From Sulfurimonas sp. (lineage in GTDB: Bacteria > Campylobacterota > Campylobacteria > Campylobacterales > Sulfurimonadaceae): DNA of 6,228 nt. The DNA lies in NCBI GenBank assembly GCA_021161305.1, contig JAGHAW010000202.1, positions 1-6,228 on the forward strand, read 5' to 3'. The stretch's first letter is position 1. Each line of letters starts with the position of its first letter. Below the pieces are notes generated by a model. That model saw only the letters and a list, made by a program, of their open reading frames with translations. It had not been told where the DNA came from and did no database searches. This document shows, one piece after another, positions 1 through 5,885 of the stretch. Position numbers and translations under genes: made by a program.

Positions 1-1641
1 ATATTTATATTGAATTTTAGTGATGTTCTTTATTATGATTATATCCATCGACATATTTCAAATGAAATATTCAATCTAGGTGAAGATTGGGATATTATCT
101 TTGGTATGGCTTTTGGTTCAATGTTTCTTTACACAGCTGGAGCCATCTTTTTAACTTTTATCTTTTTATATACTATATATAAATTCTTTTCATCTAAAAT
201 AGATAATTTTGTATCTGGCAGAAAACTTTTTATTATTAGTGTTGTAACTATTTTAATCCTTTTTATCGGAATCAGAAATAGTTTTGAAGGTAAAAGTTTT
301 GGTATTAGTGATGCCTATGCTGTAAATAAAGTAAGTAGTGGAAATCTAGCACTAAATGGATTTTTTACCATATATAGAACTGCTAAAAAATCAACTAAAC
401 ATAACCTTTTAAAACTAGAAGAAGCAACAAAAATCACTCAAAATGCTTTACAAACACCAAACGCACCATTTATAAATAGCAGATACCCTCTTCTTCGTCA
501 TTATTCTAAAAAAAACAAAACAAAATACAATGTTGTTATAGTACTGCTTGAATCTTTTGGAGCAGAACATCTTGACGGATTTACTCGCTACAAGGAGTTA
601 AACATAACCCCTTATTTAAAAAAACTTAGCAATGAAGGATTAAAATATACAAACTTTTACTCTAATGGCTACAGATCCATCTTTGGCATAACATCTATAT
701 TTACAGGTATTACAATTCCAGCAGGATTTCAGTATCTTGGGAAAGGACTTGAACTATCAAATCTCAGCTATTTAGGAAAAGTTGCAAAAGAAAATGGATA
801 TTCAACCATATCTATGCAAGCAGCAAATAGACGCTCATACAGAATTGATGCTGTCAGTCATCTAGCAGGTTTTGATAATTATTATGGTGCTCAAGATATG
901 CCAAATGTGGAAGAGTGTGATGAAGGAAGAGAACCACTAACTGGAACCTATGACTTCAATATGCTTAATTTTTATCATAAAAAATTAAACAACATGAAAG
1001 AGCCTTTTTTAGGTTTTGCTTTTACAGACACAACTCACACAGATTTTTATCTTCCTAGTGCAAAATTTGAAAGATACCCACACGACTTAAAAAACTACAA
1101 TGGTGCTCTAAATACTTATATCTACACTGATGATTGCATTCGCCGATTTATAGAAAGTGTAAAGAAAGAACCTTGGTTTGATAGAACCATCTTTATTTTT
1201 ACATCTGACCATGGAAGCAGAAATGCACTTTGTGATATCGCAAAAGAATATCGTCCAGACGACAAACCACTGCCATCAATTGAACACTTTAGGATTCCTC
1301 TTATTATCTATGCACCAAAAATCTTCAAACATAAAGAGATTAAAACACTTGGTTCCCATAATGATATTTTTCCTACAATTGTTGATGTGTTAGGATGGGA
1401 TGCAAATATAACGACTATGGGTAATTCACTATTTGATAAAGATGTTAGCCAAAGATTTGTATACTTTTTTGCCGGAAATTTAATCGGTCTAATCAATGAT
1501 AGTGGATATATAAAATACAATTTTAAAGATATAGTTGAAAAAGTTGGAAGTGATGAAAATATTGAAAAAATGAAAAAATTGCTCTTTGGGGTTGATACAG
1601 CTGAAGCAGGACTATTGGAAAAAAATAGGTGGAGCAGGTGA
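1..1641 (+). CDS. LTA synthase-like sulfatase-fold phosphotransferase, 5'-truncated by window edge
   Basis: Membrane-anchored enzyme of the alkaline-phosphatase/sulfatase superfamily (LTA synthase/phosphoethanolamine-transferase type). Family members move phosphoglycerol or phosphoethanolamine from a phospholipid to an envelope acceptor on the periplasmic side. The reading frame is open to base 1 and has only a chance TTG at 10, so the true start lies outside. Numbering from that TTG, two hydrophobic segments (about 31-57 and 72-88) remain of the usual N-terminal helix bundle. The catalytic domain follows: VVIVLLESFG with metal ligand Glu181, GYRSIFG with Ser223 at the likely nucleophile position, TSDHG with metal ligands Asp400/His401, and SHNDIFPTIVDVLG (449-462), the typical C-terminal sulfatase block. 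The gene overlaps waaF by four bases (GTGA), so a role in LPS-core or related glycan modification is likely but inferred. The substrate cannot be told from sequence. The fold is sure, the donor and acceptor are not. Confidence 0.85.
   Translation: MFILNFSDVLYYDYIHRHISNEIFNLGEDWDIIFGMAFGSMFLYTAGAIFLTFIFLYTIYKFFSSKIDNFVSGRKLFIISVVTILILFIGIRNSFEGKSFGISDAYAVNKVSSGNLALNGFFTIYRTAKKSTKHNLLKLEEATKITQNALQTPNAPFINSRYPLLRHYSKKNKTKYNVVIVLLESFGAEHLDGFTRYKELNITPYLKKLSNEGLKYTNFYSNGYRSIFGITSIFTGITIPAGFQYLGKGLELSNLSYLGKVAKENGYSTISMQAANRRSYRIDAVSHLAGFDNYYGAQDMPNVEECDEGREPLTGTYDFNMLNFYHKKLNNMKEPFLGFAFTDTTHTDFYLPSAKFERYPHDLKNYNGALNTYIYTDDCIRRFIESVKKEPWFDRTIFIFTSDHGSRNALCDIAKEYRPDDKPLPSIEHFRIPLIIYAPKIFKHKEIKTLGSHNDIFPTIVDVLGWDANITTMGNSLFDKDVSQRFVYFFAGNLIGLINDSGYIKYNFKDIVEKVGSDENIEKMKKLLFGVDTAEAGLLEKNRWSR
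1631..1641 (+). promoter_or_regulatory. Ribosome site and GTGA coupling junction that decide the waaF start
   Basis: GGAG (1631-1634) lies three bases before GTG (1638-1640). The upstream gene's TGA stop (1639-1641) shares bases with that start codon. The spacing is short, so reinitiation by ribosomes finishing the upstream gene probably matters more than the Shine-Dalgarno match. Confidence 0.6.
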
Positions 1642-2612
1642 AAATCCTTATAATTTTACCAAACTGGCTAGGAGATGCTATTATGGCTACTCCTGCTATT
1701 GAACTTCTGGCAAAATACTATCCGAATGCAAAGTTCACTTTTATTGGCAGTTTCGTAAGCATAGAAGCTCTAAAATATCATCCACTCTGTGAAAAAGCTA
1801 TTGTAGATGAGACAAAAAAAACTTCAAATAGATTTTTAGCAACTTATAAACTTGCCCGTGAATTAGGAGCGTTTAATCTAGCTATTACTTTTAGAAATCA
1901 ACTTCATTCTTCACTACTTCTAAGATTCACTAAAACTGTTGTGTGCATTGCAAAACGTTCATCACACTCTATGTTTTTACTTTCACATACACCAAAAATA
2001 TCTACAAACCAACACTTAGCTATTCAATACTCTAAATTGGCTATGACAGATACGCAAAGTTGGGATGGAGTTGTCCCCCCTTTGGCACTATATATAAGAC
2101 CAAAACAATTTTCAAAACCCACTCTTGGTATAAATGCAGGTGCAACTTATGGAAGTGCTAAAAGATGGTATCCTGAGCGATTTGCAGAAGTTGCCTCAAA
2201 GTTTAATGATAAATTTGATATCATAATCTTTGGTGGACCAAATGAAGTAGAGATGGCAAAAGAGATTGAAGATAACTTAAAGTCAAGGCTCGTAGAAAAC
2301 TACACCAACTTAGCCGGAAAAACAGACATAAAAGAACTTTGTGCAAATATCGGTGGATGTTCTCTATTTATAACCAACGATAGTGGACCTATGCATGTAG
2401 CAGCTGCTTATCAAGTACCGACAGTTGCCATCTTTGGACCAACAAAATACAAAGAAACATCACAATGGATGAATGAGAAAAGTACAATTGTAAGACATGA
2501 AATGGATTGCAGCCCATGCATGAAAAGGGAGTGTCCTCTAAAACATCATGAATGCATGACAAACATTACAGCCTCTGAAGTTATAGAAGCTGTAAAAGAG
2601 CTAGAGATTTAA
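1638..2612 (+). CDS. waaF: ADP-heptose:LPS heptosyltransferase II (WaaF)
   Basis: Cytoplasmic GT9-family glycosyltransferase that adds the second L-glycero-D-manno-heptose to the LPS/LOS inner core, using ADP-heptose. The 324-residue length is normal. It opens with MKILIILPNWLGDAIMATPA, where Asp13 matches the proposed catalytic base of GT9 enzymes. GSAKRWYPERF (172-182) and NDSGPMHVAAA (247-257) are the ADP-heptose-binding blocks. The Cys-rich tail (Cys291, 294, 299 and 306, with CP-x-x-HHECM) is characteristic of WaaF rather than WaaC. I chose the GTG at 1638: it gives the standard family N-terminus, has GGAG at 1631-1634 upstream, and overlaps the preceding stop as GTGA. The in-frame GTG at 1629 has no ribosome site. 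Translation is probably coupled to the upstream sulfatase-fold gene. No oddities in the catalytic motifs. Confidence 0.95.
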   Translation: MKILIILPNWLGDAIMATPAIELLAKYYPNAKFTFIGSFVSIEALKYHPLCEKAIVDETKKTSNRFLATYKLARELGAFNLAITFRNQLHSSLLLRFTKTVVCIAKRSSHSMFLLSHTPKISTNQHLAIQYSKLAMTDTQSWDGVVPPLALYIRPKQFSKPTLGINAGATYGSAKRWYPERFAEVASKFNDKFDIIIFGGPNEVEMAKEIEDNLKSRLVENYTNLAGKTDIKELCANIGGCSLFITNDSGPMHVAAAYQVPTVAIFGPTKYKETSQWMNEKSTIVRHEMDCSPCMKRECPLKHHECMTNITASEVIEAVKELEI

Positions 2613-2619
2613 TTATTCT

Positions 2620-2634
2620 ACTCCCTACGGGAGT
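2620..2634 (+). terminator. Hairpin eight bases after waaF stop, weak terminator candidate
   Basis: ACTCCC-TAC-GGGAGT forms a perfect 6-bp stem with a 3-base loop directly after waaF. The following bases (tagcttta) are not a real U-tract, so it may be an inefficient terminator, an RNA-stabilising 3' hairpin, or simply the edge of the inverted-repeat element that follows. Being palindromic, it could act on transcripts from either strand. Confidence 0.4.
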
Positions 2635-2735
2635 TAGCTTTAGTGCCACAGCGGCTAGCGTAACTAAAGAAATTTCTGGCACTAAATGCCGATACCCCTG
2701 TTGCTAAAGCATAAATGGGGTGATTTTCTTTAGCG
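2620..2735. repeat. Convergent intergenic element full of inverted repeats
   Basis: This spacer separates the 3' ends of waaF (+) and the outer-membrane gene (-). Its G+C is about 46% over 2621-2735 (53 of 115 bases), visibly above the flanking genes. It holds TTTAGTGCCA (2639-2648) with a perfect inverted copy TGGCACTAAA (2677-2686); CTTTAGT (2638-2644) with ACTAAAG (2663-2669); the palindrome AGAAATTTCT (2668-2677); ACCCC (2694-2698) with GGGGT (2717-2721); and GCTAAAG (2703-2709) with CTTTAGC (2728-2734). The core CTTTAG/CTAAAG thus occurs four times in mixed orientation. There is no ORF of note. It may be a dispersed REP/MITE-like repeat, a bidirectional 3'-end structure or a small structured RNA. 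The repeats are seen directly; the function is not known. Confidence 0.6.
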
Positions 2736-2746
2736 TTCAAATCAGA

Positions 2747-3340
2747 TCAAAACGCGAATCTAAAACCTACATATGGTGAACTATTGTAGTTTATATTTCC
2801 ACCTTCATCACTATCATAGTTTGTATCCATATTTCTATAACCTGCAATAACATGACCGTTTTTTATAACCTCAGCATCAAACTCAAGACGATACTCTAAA
2901 AAGCTTTTTGCATCGCCCATAGATAAAACTTCGGGAGCATAATATAAAACAGCATTTATATACATAGGAACTTTAACATCAACAGGAAGTTTATATGAAG
3001 CCTCTACTCCTAAAGGAACAGTAGTAAAATTTTCTGTATTATTTAGCTTTACACCCAAACCGATAGAGAGTCCAATATCATCAATCTCTCTCTTCATAAG
3101 AAAGTTTAACTCCATATAGTCATGAATATCACTACTATTATCAAAATCACTGTGACTATCATCACCATGTAAAAATTTTCCACCAACAAAAACTGTATCT
3201 GGTTCAGTAGCATCACTAAACTGACCCATATCAAGTCTAGCACCAAACTCTAAATCTTTATCATTAACATTTAACTCTATTGTGTGCATAGCAAATGCAG
3301 AAGCACCACATAGAGCAATAAGTCCTAATTTTTTAAGCAT
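2747..3340 (-). CDS. Small outer-membrane beta-barrel protein, YfaZ-like
   Basis: Predicted exported outer-membrane protein of 197 residues. A Lys-Lys N-terminus and hydrophobic stretch end in ASAFA, giving a signal-peptidase I site after about residue 17. The mature part has alternating hydrophobic/polar beta-strand patterns and finishes in GFRFAF, with the C-terminal Phe expected for BAM-assembled barrels. The block around 133-170 (YYAPEVLS ... LEYRLEFD ... GYRN) resembles the YfaZ family as I recall it; this was not searched. Two acidic, His/Asp/Asn-rich stretches (about 58-75 and 173-188) look like surface loops. Two ATGs are adjacent (3343 and 3340). I prefer 3340 because AAGGA at 3350-3346 is five bases from it but only two from 3343. 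With the first ATG the gene overlaps the hldE stop as ATGA, so it is the last gene of the heptose operon. The function of YfaZ-type proteins is not established. Confidence 0.75.
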   Translation of the reverse strand: MLKKLGLIALCGASAFAMHTIELNVNDKDLEFGARLDMGQFSDATEPDTVFVGGKFLHGDDSHSDFDNSSDIHDYMELNFLMKREIDDIGLSIGLGVKLNNTENFTTVPLGVEASYKLPVDVKVPMYINAVLYYAPEVLSMGDAKSFLEYRLEFDAEVIKNGHVIAGYRNMDTNYDSDEGGNINYNSSPYVGFRFAF

Positions 3341-4764
3341 CATTTTCCTTGTATCTTGAGAATTGTTTTTGTTGTACTTTTTCCATCTACAAAGTCAACA
3401 AGCTTCAACTCAGAAGCAAATTCAGTTCCAACGACCTCTTTTCCTTTATAGTCTCCACCTTTTACTAAAACATCTGGTTTTATCATTTTTATAAGTTCGT
3501 GTGGAGTATCTTCACTAAATGGCACTACAAAATCAACAGCTTCAAGTGCTGCCAAAATATAAGCTCTATCCTCGGCAATATTAACAGGACGAGTTGGTCC
3601 TTTAAGACGAGAAACTGACTCATCAGAATTTAGTCCTACTATGAGCATATCTCCAAAACTTTTTGCAATTTGCAGATATTTCACATGCCCAACATGTAAA
3701 ATATCAAAACAACCATTTGTAAATACAACTTTTTTACCATTTAAACGACAACGATTTACTATGGCGTCTATATCTTCAAAACTTTTTATATGTGCATCAG
3801 AAGTACTCTTATGCAAACTTGCCTCATACTCTTCTATTTCATCAAGTGTAACAGTTGCAGAACCAATCTTGCCTACAACAACTCCAGCAGCTAAATTTGC
3901 AAAACCTGCTGTTTCTTCTATATTTTTCCCCGCACTCAGAGCAAAAGCGATAGAAGCTATTACAGTATCTCCAGCACCAGTTACATCAAAAACCTCTTTG
4001 GCAACCGTTGGAAATATGTGCAGTTCATTATCATAAGTTGCGATTCCATCCTCTGAAAGAGTAATAAGAGAGATACCTAAATCACACTCTTCTTTTAGTT
4101 TTAAAAGTGCCTTTTTAAGACTCTCTTTAGAATCTATCTCTATGCCTGTTGCTAAAATCGCTTCTTTTTTATTTGGAGTTAGAAGATAAGCACCTCTATA
4201 TTTTGAAAAATCACTACCTTTTGGATCAACCAAAACTCTCACACCATTTTCATTAGAAAGCTTTATAAGACCTTGAGACAATTCATCAGTTAAAACACCC
4301 TTTCCGTAATCAGATAAAATTACCATATCGTAGTTTGATATATTACTAGAGAGGGATTCTAGAATCTTAGCCGTAGAATCGGCTAAGATATTATCTTTAC
4401 TCTCTTTATCATATCTAAGTATCTGCTGACTAACCGCAATAACACGACTCTTCTTAGATGTTTTTCTTCCATTTTGAGTAACTATATTTTCAGTCTCAAC
4501 ACCTATAGATGAAAGCATATTTATAAGTTCAACACCATTATCATCATCACCGATAACACTACTGACACTAACCTTTGCACCAAGAGCAACAAGATTGTTT
4601 ATAACATTACCTGCACCACCAAGAACTGTTGTCTCTTTTGCTATATCTACAACTTGGACAGGAGCTTCAGGTGAAATTCTCTCACAACTGCCCCATAGAT
4701 AGTGGTCAATCATCAAATCACCTACAACCAAAATAGTTGGTCTGAAGTTTTTAAAAACTTTCAT
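3340..4764 (-). CDS. hldE: Bifunctional heptose-7-phosphate kinase / heptose-1-phosphate adenylyltransferase (HldE)
   Basis: Cytoplasmic two-domain enzyme of ADP-heptose synthesis. The N-terminal ribokinase-fold domain (about 1-315) phosphorylates D-glycero-beta-D-manno-heptose-7-phosphate at C1. The C-terminal cytidylyltransferase-like domain (about 343-474) joins the resulting heptose-1-phosphate to AMP from ATP. The kinase shows VLGGAGNVINNL (48-59), the RYDKES region and DVTGAGDT (260-267), with Asp266 as catalytic base. The adenylyltransferase shows TNGCFDILHVGH (349-360, HxGH at 357-360), LKGPTRPVN (388-396 region), VKGGDY (434-439) and GKSTTKTI (461-468). At 474 residues it is full length for a fused HldE, with all key motifs present. 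Its ATG overlaps the hldD stop as ATGA, and its own stop overlaps the next gene, so translation is probably coupled along the operon. GmhB, which acts between the two HldE reactions, is not in the window. Confidence 0.97.
   Translation of the reverse strand: MKVFKNFRPTILVVGDLMIDHYLWGSCERISPEAPVQVVDIAKETTVLGGAGNVINNLVALGAKVSVSSVIGDDDNGVELINMLSSIGVETENIVTQNGRKTSKKSRVIAVSQQILRYDKESKDNILADSTAKILESLSSNISNYDMVILSDYGKGVLTDELSQGLIKLSNENGVRVLVDPKGSDFSKYRGAYLLTPNKKEAILATGIEIDSKESLKKALLKLKEECDLGISLITLSEDGIATYDNELHIFPTVAKEVFDVTGAGDTVIASIAFALSAGKNIEETAGFANLAAGVVVGKIGSATVTLDEIEEYEASLHKSTSDAHIKSFEDIDAIVNRCRLNGKKVVFTNGCFDILHVGHVKYLQIAKSFGDMLIVGLNSDESVSRLKGPTRPVNIAEDRAYILAALEAVDFVVPFSEDTPHELIKMIKPDVLVKGGDYKGKEVVGTEFASELKLVDFVDGKSTTKTILKIQGK
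3346..3350 (-). promoter_or_regulatory. Ribosome site inside the 3' end of hldE
   Basis: AAGGA, read on the minus strand, lies within the last codons of hldE. It is five bases before the second of two consecutive ATG codons of the outer-membrane gene, which supports that start and means the gene has its own initiation signal despite overlapping hldE. Confidence 0.65.
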
Positions 4765-5297
4765 GATTTTACTTCTTCTTCATAGGTTCGCTTTATCTCA
4801 CATACATAAGCTTTGATAGCCTCTTCCATCTCAAATCTTGGCTTATAACCCAAAGCATCTTTTGTTGTAGCTATATCTGCCTCTGTATGAAACTGATAAG
4901 AACCTATAAATGGATTAGGAATATATTCACATATTAATGATGTACCAAGTTCACTCTGCAAAATATCCACAATATCCTGAAAACTTCTAGCTTTTCCTGT
5001 TCCAACATTATATATACCACTTTTTTTAGGTTGCATAGCTTTTATATTTGCTTGGATAATATCCTCAACATATATAAAATCACGAAGAATCTTATCGCTA
5101 TCTTCAAAAAGACGCGGATTTTTACCCGCTAAAAGCTGATGACCAAACTGTAAAACCATAGAAGCAGTTGTGTTTTTAAAATACTCATGAGGACCATAAA
5201 CATTAAAATATCTAAGCCCCACTATACTTATATCAGAATCTTTCATATAGTCACGGCTCAAATTATCCATACTTAATTTTGAAAAAACCATATACAT
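4761..5297 (-). CDS. hldD: HldD C-terminal fragment: substrate-binding half
   Basis: Frame encoding the rest of HldD, from Ser164 of the restored protein (SKLSMDN) to the end. It carries RYFNVYGP (restored 187-194), RDFIYVED (230-237) and the NVGTGKARSF block (from about 255), all typical of extended-SDR sugar-nucleotide epimerases and contributing the heptose/ADP pocket. The ATG at 5297 that opens this frame overlaps codons of the upstream fragment and has no ribosome site, so it is not a believable start. The fragment should be read as part of hldD, not as an independent gene. Confidence 0.75.
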   Translation of the reverse strand: MYMVFSKLSMDNLSRDYMKDSDISIVGLRYFNVYGPHEYFKNTTASMVLQFGHQLLAGKNPRLFEDSDKILRDFIYVEDIIQANIKAMQPKKSGIYNVGTGKARSFQDIVDILQSELGTSLICEYIPNPFIGSYQFHTEADIATTKDALGYKPRFEMEEAIKAYVCEIKRTYEEEVKS

Positions 5298-5772
5298 TTT
5301 GAGGAGCTTCTCTTCCTACTCGTTGAGGAGACTCAGCATTACCATAAGTAGCAGCAGAAGAGGCATAAATCATATTTGCATTATGAGCAACTGCCAAATC
5401 AAGTAAGTCTTTATAAGCATTTACATTTGTTTTAATCATCAAATCTTGCTCTAACGCAGTGGTGTCAGATATAGCGGCTTCATGAAAAATATAATCAAAA
5501 TTATAATTTATTTCCAAATCAAGCAATAAATCTTTATCATTAATATCCCCACTAATAATCTCACCACTAAAACCAATAAGATTTTTAAAGTGTCCAAAAC
5601 TTTTCAAGTTTCCATTTGAAAGAGTCTCTCCACTTCTAAAGCTATCTAAAACTACAACTTTAGCCTCTGGATGATTCCTCTGAAAGTAAAATGCAAGGTT
5701 AGAACCTATAAAACCTGCCCCACCTGTAATTAAAATTGTTTTATCTTTTAACTCATTTTCAATGTATCTCAT
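5263..5772 (-). CDS. hldD: HldD N-terminal fragment: NAD(P)-binding half
   Basis: Frame encoding HldD residues 1-163 before the frameshift, then seven out-of-frame residues and a stop. It contains the Rossmann dinucleotide-binding motif TGGAGFIG (16-23), the acidic residue after the second strand in VVVLDSFRSG (39-48), HEAAISDTT (97-105) and the catalytic-Ser strand YASSAATYG (136-144). Restored numbering places Tyr161 just before the break, but its partner Lys165 is read in the other frame. An upstream in-frame GTG at 5784 would add four residues. Neither start has a convincing Shine-Dalgarno site (GTGGG-like bases lie close to the ATG). Confidence 0.75.
   Translation of the reverse strand: MRYIENELKDKTILITGGAGFIGSNLAFYFQRNHPEAKVVVLDSFRSGETLSNGNLKSFGHFKNLIGFSGEIISGDINDKDLLLDLEINYNFDYIFHEAAISDTTALEQDLMIKTNVNAYKDLLDLAVAHNANMIYASSAATYGNAESPQRVGREAPQNVYGFFKIKYG
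5282..5287 (-). other. Frameshift site in hldD: six-base homopolymer
   Basis: The coding strand reads GGT TTT TTC AAA; with five T it would read GGT TTT TCA AAA (Gly-Phe-Ser-Lys) and join the downstream frame. The sequence therefore carries one extra T relative to the family frame. If ribosomes were to correct it they would need a +1 shift on UUU U, for which no stop or obvious stimulator sits next to the site. Confidence 0.85.
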
Positions 5773-5811
5773 TTGCCCACTCACTACTATATAAATTTAA
5801 TAAAATGATAC

Positions 5812-5817
5812 ACTATA
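5812..5817 (-). promoter_or_regulatory. Candidate -10 element for the hldD-hldE-OMP operon
   Basis: TATAGT on the minus strand lies about 40 bases before the chosen hldD ATG, predicting a start of transcription near 5805. There is no clear -35 box, which is normal for the Campylobacterota housekeeping sigma factor. A second TATAGT (5848-5853) and TATCAT (5804-5809) are alternatives. This is a prediction from the sequence alone. Confidence 0.4.
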
Positions 5818-5849
5818 ATTCATTAACGAGTATTTAAGACTCAAATCAC

Positions 5850-5855
5850 TATAAT
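5850..5855 (+). promoter_or_regulatory. Candidate -10 element for the cytochrome gene
   Basis: A perfect TATAAT sits 30 bases before the cytochrome ATG, predicting a transcript starting near 5862 with a short leader. An identical hexamer at 5814-5819 could give a second, longer transcript. No -35 box is evident. Confidence 0.55.
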
Positions 5856-5873
5856 TGGGTCGAAAATTTATCT

Positions 5874-5880
5874 TAAGGAA
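5874..5880 (+). promoter_or_regulatory. Ribosome binding site of the cytochrome gene
   Basis: TAAGGAA, a strong Shine-Dalgarno match, ends five bases before ATG 5886. It is the clearest ribosome site in the window and fits an abundantly made periplasmic protein. Confidence 0.8.
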
Positions 5881-5885
5881 ATAAA

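Larger units (their letters stand above)
4761..5772 (-). pseudogene. hldD: ADP-L-glycero-D-manno-heptose 6-epimerase (HldD), broken by a one-base frameshift
   Basis: Short-chain-dehydrogenase-like NAD(P) epimerase that converts ADP-D-glycero- to ADP-L-glycero-D-manno-heptose, the donor used by WaaF. The gene is split into two overlapping frames. Removing one base from the six-A run at 5282-5287 (six T on the coding strand) restores a single 336-residue protein of normal length. The join reads YGFSK, the YxxxK catalytic motif (Tyr161/Lys165 in restored numbering); in the sequence as given the frame instead runs into a stop at 5263. I start at ATG 5772, which gives the usual short lead before the Rossmann motif. 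It is the first gene of the operon and its stop overlaps hldE. Both halves are otherwise intact and well conserved, so the likeliest explanations are a sequencing or assembly indel or a very recent mutation. Function as written would be lost. Confidence 0.85.
5811..5856. repeat. Direct repeat CACTATAATT in the divergent promoter region
   Basis: CACTATAATT occurs at 5811-5820 and again, identically, at 5847-5856, 36 bases start to start. Each copy contains TATAAT on the plus strand and TATAGT on the minus strand, so each could serve as a -10 element in both directions between hldD and the cytochrome gene. In AT-rich DNA a 10-base match may be chance. Confidence 0.5.

Noticed and set aside
10..12. 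TTG as the start of the sulfatase-fold gene
   Set aside because: The frame is open to base 1, there is no ribosome site, and the family's N-terminal membrane helices are partly missing, so the gene is cut by the window edge.
1178..1393. Plus-strand 71-codon frame inside the sulfatase-fold gene
   Set aside because: It lies entirely within a confidently identified catalytic domain in another frame, and has no recognisable motif.
1308..1520. Minus-strand 70-codon frame opposite the sulfatase-fold gene
   Set aside because: Antisense shadow of a conserved coding region; no ribosome site or motif.
1629..1631. Upstream GTG start for waaF
   Set aside because: It adds three residues unlike the family N-terminus and has no Shine-Dalgarno site; GTG 1638 has GGAG upstream and a GTGA overlap.
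2620..2735. CRISPR array or IS end
   Set aside because: The repeats are inverted, short and unequally spaced with no spacers, and there is no transposase or target-site duplication.
3286..3340. Lipoprotein signal in the outer-membrane protein (Cys11 in its leader)
   Set aside because: The residues before the Cys (Ile-Ala-Leu) do not fit a lipobox, which needs a small residue just before Cys; ASAFA further on is a good signal-peptidase I site.
3641..4036. Plus-strand 131-codon frame opposite hldE
   Set aside because: Antisense to the hldE linker and adjoining domain ends; composition is what the complement of hldE codons gives, with no motif or promoter.
5295..5297. ATG at 5297 as a real start of a separate epimerase-like protein
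   Set aside because: No ribosome site, it sits within the upstream hldD fragment, and the product would lack the whole NAD-binding half.
5263..5300. Programmed -1 frameshift at the T-TTT-TTC heptamer in hldD
   Set aside because: The heptamer looks like a -1 slippery site, but the downstream HldD frame needs a +1 shift; a -1 shift runs into a stop (CAA AAT TAA).
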